Below, piece by piece: positions 1 to 10,730 of a stretch of DNA of 64,000 bases. Positions within the stretch are counted from its first letter, which is position 1. Each line of letters opens with the position of its first letter. The DNA lies in the NCBI RefSeq assembly GCF_000149955.1, contig NC_030998.1:818699-882698 (forward strand), written 5' to 3'. The translations under genes were made by a program, and so were the position numbers. The DNA is from Fusarium oxysporum f. sp. lycopersici 4287. Lineage: Eukaryota; Ascomycota; Sordariomycetes; Hypocreales; Nectriaceae. The notes under the pieces were generated by a model. It saw nothing but the letters and a program-made list of their open reading frames with translations, did not search any database and had not been told where the DNA came from.

Positions 1-195
1 TCGAGCTATTTCAGCAGAGTCCCAAGTATCATGCAGCCAAGCCTTATATCCGAAATATTGAAGCGATCAGTTGTCGGACCAGGGTTGATCAGAAAAGCCA
101 CAAAGGCGGCCGATGCTCTGGACATAGCCACCAGTGGATTTGTTTTATTTGCGGCGGTGGGTCGGCTAGTGAAACCCGGTTTTACCTCTTCTTAA
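1..195 (+). CDS. Possible 3' end of a gene entering from the left edge (weak)
   Basis: The frame beginning at base 1 is open for 64 codons up to a TAA at 193-195, and no upstream start can be seen. The translation has a basic stretch followed by a mildly hydrophobic C-terminal tail (ATSGFVLFAAVGRLVKP). I recognise no family. An open run of this length at a contig edge can arise by chance, so this is only a candidate tail of a gene lying mostly outside the window. Confidence 0.2.
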   Translation, partial: SSYFSRVPSIMQPSLISEILKRSVVGPGLIRKATKAADALDIATSGFVLFAAVGRLVKPGFTSS

Positions 196-1088
196 GAGGC
201 TGCCTAAGCGCCTTAGCTCGTCGTATTGCGTATGCATTCAGCTCTGCCGAATCAAGGCAGAACATTTATCTCCGAAAGCTTACGTCGCCGTCATGCAAAT
301 AGCTGAGTGCCGTCATAGCAGAACAAGCGGGTACCAAGCTTGCCTCGTATTTCTGCCAGTGCCATTGGTTGTAGAGGTTCTAGACTGCTGAGACCCTAGT
401 ATATATGGTCAGATTCTATGTGCCATACCACATCGGCAATAAGAAACTACGAGAATGAGGTAAAATCTGGAGCTCTAAGTGGCAGGGAGCAGGCACCAGA
501 ATTTGCTCCCACGAAAAAGGCGGAGAACAAACTCAATTTCATGACAAGAATTGTGTCTCGCTATTCGCTCTTGATGTCTCGCGAATCGCGGCTTACTATG
601 AAGGCAATTTAGCTCGCCAACAAACTTGCATGGGTACAGTCAGCCAGCTTGGCATAATTCCCCAAATCGGAAGCAGCCGGTGATGAGGCAGAGCTTAAAA
701 CGCAGAAGGATGGAGTCTTGTAAATGAATCTTGGAATTGTAAATTCTAGATGTAAGGTTGGAGTAAGATGACTACTAACCGGTTCGGGTGGAATAAACGC
801 TCCTCTGTCATCATTTTAACGTTAAAGTTGCTGACTTGGCAAGTCAGATCATCATTGCATGGGTCTCTTAGTAGAATAGGTTGGGTGTATCGGAAATATT
901 GGGGTCATCCTGTCTGTCGACTCCGCCACACAAAATGGGCCTTTTCTTTACCGGGCTTCGAGTCTACTTATGTTTCTCTGGCAGCTCATAATCATACATA
1001 TCGCACTTGTCAGTCGTCCCGAACCAGAACAATTTCGGACTAATTCTATAATATTTGCATCTCGATTTACGTAACACACAACAACACG
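196..1088. other. Intergenic, upstream of the bZIP gene
   Basis: Short open frames at 418-612 and 768-1043 have no recognisable domain and no intron-exon structure. I see nothing supportable besides the promoter of the following gene. Confidence 0.5.
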
Positions 1089-1913
1089 ATGCCCGAGTCA
1101 AAAAGTCCGAATTATCTTGGTCCAATGGGCACTGATGCAAGCAAGGTAATTAAGATGCTTTTATGTCAACTTGCCCGAGTCTAATACGTCCAGAGCCGAC
1201 GGGAACGAAACAGAGAGGCACAACAACAATTTCGAAAACGAAGACAGGCTGCTGAAGCGGCGAGGGTGCAGAGACTTAAGCGACTCGAAGGCGTGGTTGA
1301 GAGAATGAGTACGGTGATTGTGGACTTTGCGGATAAGATGTTGCAAGAAGAGGTGTTGAAACAATATCCTGCCTTAGCGGCCGATGTGCAGGATGTTATC
1401 ACACAGGTTCTTGTCTTGGCGAACGAAGCCGGAGATCCTGAAGAGACGAGGTCGAATGAGCGGCATGAAGAGAAATCGCCTGATTATGGGGACGACGACT
1501 CGGATACACGACGATGTTCACAAGATTCAGCAAGTCCATCAGGGTTACAGAACTTACCAATCGGCATGCCATTTTCCTTCGACCAACAGGATATGTTCAT
1601 AACAAGCTCCCCACCAGAGCACAGCCAACTCAAAGACACACCTCAGATCGTATATCCAACAATACAAAACCCGCTATTCTACTCCCATTCGCCTCATTTA
1701 ACACCCTCACCCATCACACACTCGCTAGGCTCTGGACTTTGGAACACACCAAAGCCACTATCCCCAACATCTGTTTCCTCTTGCCTAATACAGTCGCGCT
1801 TCAATGTAGGTTCCAGATTTTCTGATCAAGCAGCCGTGGCTCATACTTTCCCCGGCCAGACAAATCTCCCGTATCGTGCCCCATACTACGATTCAATAAG
1901 CAAAACTTTATGA
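1089..1913 (+). CDS. Small bZIP transcription factor
   Basis: This two-exon gene has exons 1089-1145 and 1194-1913 and encodes about 258 residues. The 48-base intron begins GTAATT and ends with a TCTAATAC branch-like site and CAG. Exon 2 opens with a basic region, RRERNREAQQQFRKRR, which carries the bZIP N-x7-R signature at N25 and R33. A short amphipathic segment rich in Leu, Val and Met follows and should be the dimerisation helix. The remainder is Ser/Pro/Thr-rich and low in complexity, as is common in fungal activators. The protein should act in the nucleus as a DNA-binding dimer; the target is unknown. The Gln-rich basic region resembles fungal AP-1-like proteins, but I see no oxidative-stress Cys clusters. 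The zipper is short and its heptads are imperfect. Confidence 0.8.
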
Positions 1914-4167
1914 TACAAAGACTACGAATCCCGCCTCATTTGAATCCCCAGACCTTTTGCGTTGAACCTTGCTCTTCTGGTGGCTTGGATGGCTGAGAAG
2001 CAGTCTGCAATGCCGAGATACAGTGGTGTCGGATATTGGCGATATCGTGGGTTAGAGAGATACAGACGGAGCTGGTGCATCAATAAGGCTTAAAATCTGG
2101 CAAGGTCTTTTCGAGTGGGACACTCCGACTGAAAGTGAGTGAATTTCTCTTAGATTGATGCTTGATTATGGCCTACCGAGTTGCGAGATATGAGTCAAAT
2201 TCATGTATTACTATTACACATGTAGAGAGTAGCTTGTGACTGGGAAATGAAGGTGATTGCATTTCAGGATGATTTTGTATGATCATCAAATGTCACGAGA
2301 GAAGCTCCTTAGGCAGAGCACTTGTATCAGCGAACAGGGGGTAGAAAATGCTCCAGGTACATCAATGCTATTGAACATCCTCAACTCTGTTCCCACTGCC
2401 TGAAATAAGGATTGGGATATCATATCTGGTCGAGTCGGACGTTTCTAACTCTATAGTGGCTTGTAAAGGGCTCAGTAGGGAGAGGAGACACCTAGATACC
2501 GAAGGGTGCAACTCGGAGTGAGCTACGTACCCGCTCGCTGTTCGCTATTCGCTACCTACAACTGCGTAACGTCCCTAAACTAGCTTCAGTTCAACTGCTG
2601 AGCGGCTCATCAAACCTGGAATTGATAGTGAGGTAAGCACTAGCATCTAGTTGGAGGATAGTTCCTTGCAATAGGTGGGTAAAAGATGCATCCTTTCGGC
2701 CTGACTTGAAAATAAATAAGCACTGCTGATAAGAATTGCAGAGCCGTTATGACTCTATCTAAAACTGACCATGTATATAACAGGGTAAGGAAGCCGCATC
2801 ACCTCTATGGACTCGTTTTGTAACTTTGACTCAATATCGTCATTGAGCGACTGGAATTACCACGCAGACGATGAACACGAGTCGAGTGGTCTTAATTCCT
2901 AGGCGAACTGCCTTCGAGATAGTGTTCGTTCTTAAGCATTCCAGTATCGTTATTACACCACACAAAGAAACGTTGTTCTGGAAGAGTATACTTTTCGCTC
3001 TATGTCCCGCCATGAAACGTATAGATCAAGAGCCAGAAGGCTTCGAGGCTCACTGTAATAATGCCTGATCTTTCAGAGGGATCTGTCCCAGCTCTTATAA
3101 CTTAGCACTATTCAAAGTGGCATCCTCTGCGAGTCGAAGTATTCCCTAGTCAAAAACTTAGTCGCCATCGTTAAATCATTGGGAAAGTCGAACCTCTTGT
3201 GAGCATGTAGCCAGTAAAGTCCCATCTTTTAAAAACATTCGTTGGACAACCAAGGCTCTTCTATGAGCGGCTCAAGGACTTTCCATTTCTGAAACCATCC
3301 ACTCATTTGTTTTGATCCGTAGGGGTTCATGAAAGTAGATCCTATGGTCAAGACTCGTTGCCATAGACATCCTCGGTCGCTTAGCCCATTCCTCGATGGT
3401 AGACCCCAAACCCTCACTTTCATTGACCCTTTTGAACCTGAGATCTCAACTTGGGTGATAGGGAAGGCACATCTTCTGGAGTGAAGGGGAGCCGCCATAG
3501 ACGATGAAGGCGTGCTGCCGTGAGGATGAAGTAGCCGTCAGTCAAAAAGGCTAGGTCATGGGGATGAGAGCGGGTGTACGCCATGTTAACGATTACCATG
3601 CAGCTCCATACAGGCCACTGCAGCGTGATTCTGCAGAAGCGGAAGTAACGGGAGACAGTTTTTGAGAATTTCAGTTTACCAAAATAGAGAATCGACGGTC
3701 GCCTTTATGGTTAGGAGTGAAATTACTCTGCTGCAGGTGCATTGATAGAGCCGTTTGCCATATCAGCCGTCAAAAAGTGCTTAGGCCCTTTCACACGGCC
3801 GCTTTACCTGCACAGAGTTGGTTCAGACGCCAAATGTAAACAAATTCTCAATGTGGTAACGATTGATTAAAAGTTATGTCAAAAGTCGTATGTCTTGGAG
3901 AGCAAACTCGCAGGAAACAAGCCCCTGACATAACTGAGCTCTTAGTAGCCAATGTTGTGAGTCTTCCATCGCTTTGAAAAGCTCACACTACATGTTAATA
4001 GGCCATTTTCTGGGTATTGAGTCCGAAGCTCTGCGATGATAAGTTTCCTTTATATATTCGAACTACAATCTAAAGAAAAGATCCCAGCTACTTCCTCATG
4101 CGCCTCGCTCCCTCGATTTATAACTACCACGAAGTTTCAATGTCCCCCAAGCCCAGTATAGAACCAA
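1914..4167. other. Long intergenic region, no supportable gene
   Basis: Only short frames occur here (2871-3068 plus, 3229-3498 minus). The 89-codon minus frame contains phrases such as ISGSKGSMKVRVWG and TFMNPYGSKQ that could be a relic of an enzyme, but I cannot assign a family and find no continuing exons on either side. Confidence 0.5.
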
Positions 4168-6018
4168 TCAACCTGAAAGCTTGCCACTAAGCTTCCAGTA
4201 AACAGCATAGTTGAATCCCTGAGCATCATAAAAAGGACCCAACTCGACAACCTTTCCACCAGAAGTAGCTCCAAATATCAGATCAGTGTTATCCTTTCGC
4301 TTGATACTTGCCAGGTCAATCGTAGGGTTGCCGTTTAGGGTAGACTGTCCATAGTTACCAGCCAGAATGACTGGACCAAAAGCAATTGCACCCAAGGTCT
4401 GATCGTCGGTGGCGGTAACAGTGTACAGGCTCATGGGGAGTTGAACTGTGACAGTATCTCCAGACTTCCACTGTCTCTTGATCAGAGCGTACTTGCCGGG
4501 CTGAATGGCCACATTCGCAGCTTGGCCGTTGACCTTGATGGAGGCTCTAGAGGTCCAAGATGGGATGCGGACTGCAAGAGTCCATTCGCTAGTATCACCA
4601 GAGATCTTGAATGTTGATGTATCGCTTTCAGGGAAGTCAGTTGTCTGAGTGACAGAAACCTTCTTCTGGGACCAATTGAGCTTCGAAGGAGTGAAGAGGT
4701 TGACGTAGAGAGTATCAGAAGTGTGAAAGTAGATCGAGTCCATGAGTTTGGTGTTGGTCTCGACTCCTGTACCTTGACAGCACCAGAAAGAGTTGTAGTC
4801 AGTACTCCAGGTACCGCCACCCCAAGCAGGACCAACTCCGCGACGGCCACCTGCCTTGAGAGGCGTGAAGTACGTAACATGTCCATGATCACTGCTGGGG
4901 TCTTGCTGACCAAGGAGGTGGTTCAACAGGGCCTTCTCATAGAAGTCAAAGTATGAAGCGTCAGTTGGGTTCAAGGCCCAAAGCTCACGAGTGAGTTTCA
5001 GCATGTTGTAGCTGTTACAGGCCTCGCAAGTATCGTCTGTGAGGAACCCAGCAATAGCATCGGGAGCTCGGAAGTGCTCGGCCTGACTGTTTCCACCAAT
5101 GGCGTAGGTGTGCTTGTTGACGACCATGTTCCATGCGTTGCGGCCAATGTCGAGGTACTTCTTATCACCACCGACCTTGTACTCGCGCAGAGCACCGATC
5201 CACTTGGGAAGTTGGGTGTTGGCGTGCAGGCCAGAAAGTTTGTCAACGTTCTGTTGCAGAGGGTCGAAGATGACAGCATGGTCAAAGCGCTGAGCAACCT
5301 TGAGCCACTTTGCGTCTTTGGTGTAGAACGCGATATCGGCGAGGACTTCATTCATTCCACCAAACTCAGTCTGCAGCATGCTCTGCATCTGGTTGTAGCT
5401 CAGCTTCGAGGTGCGCGTGTCAACCCAACTAGCAAGCGAGAGCATAGTGTCTTTAGCGGTCTGGTCACCCAGACGGCGATAAACGTCCAGAAGTCCAGCA
5501 AGGGTCTTGTGGATAGCGTAGTAGGGAACATTGCCGTTGCTCAGAGTCCTGTCCTCAACCTTGGTGATATCCGACTCTGGAAAGCCAGAGAGATATCCCT
5601 TGTTGAAGCCTGCCTTTGCGTTGTTGGCTTGGCATTTCGCGAGCTCCTGGACAAAGTATGTAGCTCGAGAGCCGCATTCTTTGACTCCAGCGGAAGCGTA
5701 GCACTGTGTCCAGGCTGAAAGAAAATGACCTTGGACGTGGCTTCGAAAGGGGAAGTCGGGTGCATCCCAGCCGCCGTTTGTCTGTGCACCTTTTGTATCG
5801 ACGCCGTGGTTCTTGCGGAACACGTAGAGGAGACGATCGGGGTCAACCGATAGAAGATAGTTCAATGTTCGGTTCTGATTGTCCATCCATCGACTATCAG
5901 TGAGGGAGACTTGAGTCAAATCGAATGCATCCGCCACGTCGTTGACAGCTTGGCCGTTGACAGGAAGAATTAGGGACAAAAGACCCATAAAAAGGGCAGA
6001 GGCTTTGACCATGACCAT
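4168..6018 (-). CDS. Secreted GH127-type beta-L-arabinofuranosidase (DUF1680)
   Basis: This single-exon gene of 616 residues starts with a signal peptide (hydrophobic residues 4-22, ending near NGQA). The body matches the DUF1680 family, CAZy GH127/GH146, whose members release beta-L-arabinofuranose by a Cys nucleophile and a zinc site. Visible landmarks are GGMNEV at about 220-225, HANTQLPK at 265-272, IGGNS at 307-311, the TCEACNSYNML block with E332 and C334 at 330-340, and FWCCQGTGVE at 411-420 with the vicinal Cys pair C413-C414. In characterised family members the Cys pair, a further Cys and the Glu form the catalytic and zinc cluster, and all are present here. The enzyme should act outside the cell on plant arabinan or hydroxyproline-linked arabinose. 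A sugar-porter transporter lies upstream on the same strand, consistent with uptake of the product. Confidence 0.88.
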   Translation of the reverse strand: MVMVKASALFMGLLSLILPVNGQAVNDVADAFDLTQVSLTDSRWMDNQNRTLNYLLSVDPDRLLYVFRKNHGVDTKGAQTNGGWDAPDFPFRSHVQGHFLSAWTQCYASAGVKECGSRATYFVQELAKCQANNAKAGFNKGYLSGFPESDITKVEDRTLSNGNVPYYAIHKTLAGLLDVYRRLGDQTAKDTMLSLASWVDTRTSKLSYNQMQSMLQTEFGGMNEVLADIAFYTKDAKWLKVAQRFDHAVIFDPLQQNVDKLSGLHANTQLPKWIGALREYKVGGDKKYLDIGRNAWNMVVNKHTYAIGGNSQAEHFRAPDAIAGFLTDDTCEACNSYNMLKLTRELWALNPTDASYFDFYEKALLNHLLGQQDPSSDHGHVTYFTPLKAGGRRGVGPAWGGGTWSTDYNSFWCCQGTGVETNTKLMDSIYFHTSDTLYVNLFTPSKLNWSQKKVSVTQTTDFPESDTSTFKISGDTSEWTLAVRIPSWTSRASIKVNGQAANVAIQPGKYALIKRQWKSGDTVTVQLPMSLYTVTATDDQTLGAIAFGPVILAGNYGQSTLNGNPTIDLASIKRKDNTDLIFGATSGGKVVELGPFYDAQGFNYAVYWKLSGKLSG

Positions 6019-6845
6019 GATGAAGCTGGTTTTGGTTGATCGGCTGGCTTGATGAAGCGGATGTTACGCCGGATCAGCAGCTGTTTATATATCCATTACA
6101 TCGATCTCCATAGAACTCGGACTCAGAAAACTCCCTACCCCATATCACCTGTTCAATTAGGCCTGAGCTCTCACATTCATTGGAGCGCCAAGTTTAATGT
6201 TACATCTGCAGATCCGGGGGAACTTCCATACGGCATTTAGCCGATGCTTTGACTGGTGATCTGCCACGAGATTTCTGTTCCACAAATGAGAAACACGAAA
6301 CGCCTGCTTGTGATTAATTGGACGAAATACGCGCACCAATGCTGCTCTAAATAAAGTGATCAACATGAAGCGACCCGAACCGCAAACTCTGGGGAACATA
6401 CGATGTCTCGAATGTAGTAGCGCGCCAGTACTTCAAGATACGAATTTGTATGGCAGCTCAATACTTGTTGCGGTGATAGTGCAGAGCCCAGACATTATGC
6501 TTAGTTTAGACTACCGCGCCAATGTAGGGTGAATGCGAGATGAAGCTTGTCCTATGTCAGGAACTACAGGTGCGGAGAAGGGAGATCCGATCTATATGGG
6601 GAAGGTCAGTAAACAATGCCATCATGCTCGTGAGGGGTTTGCGTTGCATCCCGGTGGGAGGAGCTGTGAAGTCCGGTGGCAAGCGACTCAAATCCCGGTG
6701 GATATGCCAAGAGGCCCAGGTCATATTTTCCACTCATCCATAGGGGCATAAAAGAGGTATTAGAGAGCCAATTAAATATTTCTCGAGTCGTTCGTGTATG
6801 TCATAGAAGCAATTCTAGCCGGCGGAATAAATAGTTGTGCTAGTG
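6019..6845. other. Intergenic between arabinofuranosidase and transporter
   Basis: The region contains the promoter of the minus-strand arabinofuranosidase and the 3' flank of the transporter. Short frames at 6049-6240, 6157-6399 and 6533-6751 show no domain. Nothing else is seen. Confidence 0.5.
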
Positions 6846-8614
6846 TTACTGGGACTGCATCTTCACTGTCCAGCCCTCGTCCTTACTACCCATGTCATTC
6901 GATGCGGAGTCTTCCGCCACGGCCTCAACCACTGTCGAGTCTCCGAATTTCGCATTGATCTCTTCAAGCTCCAAGCCCTTGGTTTCCACGAAGGTGAAAT
7001 AAGCAATGATAAGAAATATGAAGTCCCATGAAGCGTTGATGAAGTAGAATTTCCATCCCAGATCGGCCATTGCATAGGCCATGGCAAAGGAAGCAAGAAG
7101 ACTAAATAATATTGTTAGTAAGGGTTTAGACACGAGGGATAGATCTGCTATACCCAGCACTCGAGTCAAGCATGCGGAAGATGGCAATGCCTGTAGCACG
7201 TAGCTTGAATGGCGAGACCTCGGTTGGATACAAGCTTGTCATTGGCGTGATCGAAAAAGCATAAAAGCCTTGGAAGAGGAAAATGACGGCAATAGTTCCA
7301 TATATGGCGGAATTGTTGGTGCTTTCGCCGAAACCTGAAGATTTCTGGTTAGCAAGCAACATCAGACTAAACAGACTGGAACCTACGCTTGATAAGGCCA
7401 CCGATGAGCAAGAGGGTAACGACCATGCCGCCAACACCGATGAAGGTCTGTAGTCTGCGCCCGAGAATATCGAGCATGAAGCTACCCAATACAGCGACAG
7501 CGAATGACCAGCAGTTGATGATGACCTGGATCTGCGTTTGGGTAGTCGTGTTGGTAATGCCAGCTTGATTGAGAATCTTGGTAAGGTAGAAGCTGTGATT
7601 GTCAGATGGGTGGATCAGCCGCTGCCAGAACGGGATGACTTACGATATGATGAAGTTACCAAACAAGTTGATCATGGGTCCAAAGCTGCATAGAATGGCC
7701 AGTCTGCGCCTGTTGGGCCCACTGGAAATGATCTCCCTCCAGGGGTTGCGAGGATATTCTTGAGCTTCGCGCAAGATTGCGGTCCTGATTTCTTCCAACT
7801 GCTCACTGCCCTTCTGGAGGTCTGTCTTGTCCTTCCCCTGCATAATGACCAGAACTTCAAGTGCTTCTTCGTTACGATCCTTGGAGATCAACCATCGGGG
7901 GGATTCTGGGACGAAAGGAACAATCATGACAGCCAGCAAGCTGGGAACAAATTGAAGGAGAGATGGTAATCGCCAAGCCCATGTGCTTTGGATGTTTTGG
8001 CTTCCATAGTTGATGATGGCTGAGGCCAAACTGCCGACATAGAAGCACGAGAAGAACAAACCAAGAACGCGGGCTCGTCGACGTGGAGGGAGCAGCTCGC
8101 CAAGAAGAGTTGGTGCAGCGCCATTGCTGATAGCGGATCCAACACCAACAAGGAAACGGGCGACCACGAACATGGGTATGTTTTGAGCAGCAGCCTGTAA
8201 GATGATGCCGATTGTCGTTACGATTGATGCGATGTAGATTGCACGTCGACGGCCGAAGTGATCGGGAATAGGACCCATAAGAAAAGCACCGAAGATGCTG
8301 CCCATCCAATTGGCCGCATTGTTGAGACCTTCAGTGGCGGTTGTCAAGTGGAAGTATTCGGAGTAGGACGGCAAGATCAACAGGCCATTCATGACGGATG
8401 AATCGTAACCCAGTGTCTGTGGTTGTTAGCTGACTCTGCAGGGAAGTGGGCTCGTACGTACAGCCGAGTTTACGATGGTCACTGCCAGAAGGAGAGGCAT
8501 GAGGATCTTGTGATCTGCAGGCACAAGCCTCGAGACATGCTTTCGTTCAAATGCCATGATTGAGATGGTCGCCGTTGAATGATGAGCCGAACCAGGAGTT
8601 GGGCTCTTCTTCAT
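6846..8614 (-). CDS. MFS sugar-porter family transporter
   Basis: This five-exon gene has minus-strand exons 8614-8462, 8416-7644, 7592-7387, 7334-7154 and 7101-6846. All phases agree and give about 522 residues. Introns are 45 to 53 bases; the last contains a perfect TACTAAC branch point. Sugar-porter signatures are present: DHFGRRR after the second helix, PESPRWLIS at the end of the first half, and VETKGLELEEI near the C-terminus. Together these identify the Hxt/lactose-permease/quinate-type MFS group with 12 membrane helices. It should be a plasma-membrane sugar or sugar-acid importer. A second in-frame ATG at 8557 gives a more typical short N-terminus. The gene is divergent from the DUF1479 gene at 8954 and lies upstream of the secreted arabinofuranosidase, so a pentose or oligosaccharide substrate is a reasonable inference. 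Confidence 0.88.
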
Positions 8615-8798
8615 TGCCGGTTACAGGGTGCATCTTATATCTTGGAACAAAAATGTTTATTATCATTGGCTTATCAAGTCTGGGGAAGACAGAACCCAGG
8701 GAATTGGTCTTATCAGGCCCGCAACTCCCCGCATCGGATCTAGATCCTGGGGAGATAACGATTTGATTGAGTTCTGACCAATAGCTTCACGATCTGAG

Positions 8799-8808
8799 CC
8801 GAAGTCGG
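8799..8808. promoter_or_regulatory. CCG-N4-CGG candidate Zn-cluster site
   Basis: Everted CCG and CGG triplets separated by four bases lie in the shared promoter between the MFS transporter and the DUF1479 gene. Zn2Cys6 dimers bind such paired triplets. The site is a sequence match only. Confidence 0.35.
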
Positions 8809-8810
8809 TC

Positions 8811-8826
8811 GAGCTCGGCCGAGCTC
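8811..8826. promoter_or_regulatory. 16-bp perfect palindrome in divergent promoter
   Basis: GAGCTCGGCCGAGCTC is its own reverse complement. It sits 128 bases before the DUF1479 start and about 197 bases before the transporter start, immediately next to the CCG-N4-CGG motif. A dimeric regulator controlling both genes is a plausible reader. Confidence 0.45.
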
Positions 8827-8953
8827 ATCCGCTAGTGACTTCGTCGCTAGTCAAGGCAGGAAAGGCGAGACATGATATTGAACTAAGAGATAAAAGGATA
8901 GGATATCACCGAACCGTGAATTTTAACCTCTTTCAACCACTAATCCTATCGAA

Positions 8954-10325
8954 ATGCCTGGCCCTATCCGACAATGGCCTGCGTGGCCCGAGTACATCTG
9001 TGAGAATGCAGCGTCCTCCAAAGACCCTGAGTTCTTGCAGGTCAAGAAAGCGATTATCGGCGAGTATGGCGCTGAAGCGCTTCGTCGAAGCTGGATAAAG
9101 GTCTGCAAAGAACTCGAAAGCATCACTGATGAGATTATCGAGAAGGGAAATACCATTATCCCCATCTTCAACACTCTAGAAGTTATCGATAAAGGCTTCT
9201 CACCAGAGCAACAGGCTGAGATCAAGAAAATCGGCTCGTTCGTCTGTCGCAACACTGTCTCCAAGGAAGTCGCGACAGCACTTTATTCAGACCTCAGGAC
9301 GTATGTCGCGGATAACAAAGGCTCCATCCAAGCATGGCCTAAGGAGAGTCCATCAATGATGGTCTTGTACAACTCACCAACACAAAACACCCTTCGGTCC
9401 CATCCAAATCACCTGAAGCTGCAGCGAAAGCTGAATGAGATTTGGAAATACTCTGCAGAAGACACCTCACCCGATCCTCTTATTTATCTTGATGGAATTC
9501 GCGATCGTGCTCCAGGCCAGCCATTCCTTGGGTTAGGCCCTCATATTGATGCTGGAAGTTTGTGTCGCTGGGCTGATCCAACTTACCGGAAAGTCTACGA
9601 TGAGATCTTTTCCGGTAGGCCAGAATATCATGATGCTTATGATCTCGATGCGAGAAAGAATGCGAACCAAGAGCTTTACAAGGGCCCTGCTCACTCTTCG
9701 GTGCTGCGAACGTTCCAAGGATGGACTGCGTTGACGCCAACGGCGCCGAGAGAAGGGACCATTATGATATACCCCAATGTCAAGACTGTAATCGCATACC
9801 TCCTTCTGCGACCCTTCTTCAGTCCACCAAAGGATCCTGATTATATAATGAACGCTGAGAAGTGGACGTTTGACGACTCCACCGGTTGGTTCCCAGGGAC
9901 TATGAAGCCAGAAAGTCAACGCCTGAGTCGGTTATCTCATCCTCATCTGAGGCTCGAAGAATGCCTTATTCATATGCCAGAGGTACAGCCAGGCGATACA
10001 GTCTGGTGGCATTGCGATGTAAGTGATTTCCATTCTCATTGTTTTCGTGCAATTTTTTGACAAAAGTAACTTCAAGGTTTGCCATGCTGTTGATACCGAG
10101 CATCTTGGAAAGAACAACGCGTCGGTGGCCTTCATCGCTGCGTGCCCTACAACACCAGCGAATGAAGCCTACGTTAGAGACCAGCTACTTGCTACACTAG
10201 AAGGACGACCTTCTGCTGATTACGCAGATGGGAATGACCTGGACGAGAGGACACTGAAGGGATATGTGGGCCTGGATGGTCTAGATGCTGAAGCACGCAG
10301 GGCTTTCGGATTCCACCTACTGTAA
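8954..10325 (+). CDS. DUF1479 (YbiU-type) Fe/2-oxoglutarate oxygenase-like protein
   Basis: The two exons are 8954-10018 and 10077-10325, with a 58-base GTAAGT intron, giving 437 residues, close to the usual family size of about 420. The sequence fits the DUF1479 family, represented in bacteria by YbiU, which has the double-stranded beta-helix fold of iron/2-oxoglutarate dioxygenases. The iron-binding HxD is visible as GPHIDAGS (H197, D199). The distal His is probably in CHAVD just after the splice junction, preceded by PGDTVWWHCD. This arrangement supports a metal-dependent oxygenase in the cytosol; the substrate is unknown. The gene shares a 339-base divergent promoter with the sugar-porter gene, so a linked catabolic role is likely but inferred. 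Confidence 0.85.
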
Positions 10326-10730
10326 ATACACAGTCTAGTGACAAAATAAGCTGGTCAAAGGGCAGGCTAAGATCATCATAAACTACCCTAAACTCCCATA
10401 AAATACTTTAACATTGCCTTGGTCTTTTTTGCCTCTTAGGACTCTAGTGTCAAGCTTTCTTCCACCTTATAATTTGCTTCAATTCAACCGAAAAAGGTTG
10501 AAATCTGCCGTGATCAGCAAAATTTAGAGTCGCATTGTGCATGTAATGAACTCGTCATCAAAGTCTAGGTGGTGAGGAGAATGATGTATGACTGATATCA
10601 TCAATTGGTCCGTCGCGAAGAACGTCAGCACATAAGCCTATCACAAATAGAACATTCTCTTGTGATTCAGAATCACAAAAAATCTTTGAATCCAAATTAC
10701 ATTAATCTTACCTAAAACTAACACTGAAAC
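10326..10730. other. Intergenic spacer
   Basis: This is the 3' flank of the DUF1479 gene and promoter of the reductase gene. A TAAACTACCCTAAACTCCC stretch near 10379-10399 resembles AT-rich repeats elsewhere in the window, but no element boundaries are visible. Confidence 0.4.

Noticed and set aside
3229..3498. 89-codon minus-strand frame as a gene or enzyme relic
   Set aside because: No family assignment, no flanking exons in phase, and the surrounding 2 kb is non-coding.
5074..5718. 214-codon plus-strand frame
   Set aside because: It lies entirely antisense to the arabinofuranosidase gene and reflects its codon use.
10379..10400. CCTAAACTCCC-like motif as a telomere-type repeat
   Set aside because: Only one or two units occur, with no tandem array; similar AT-rich pieces at 32726 and 37040 have no boundaries.
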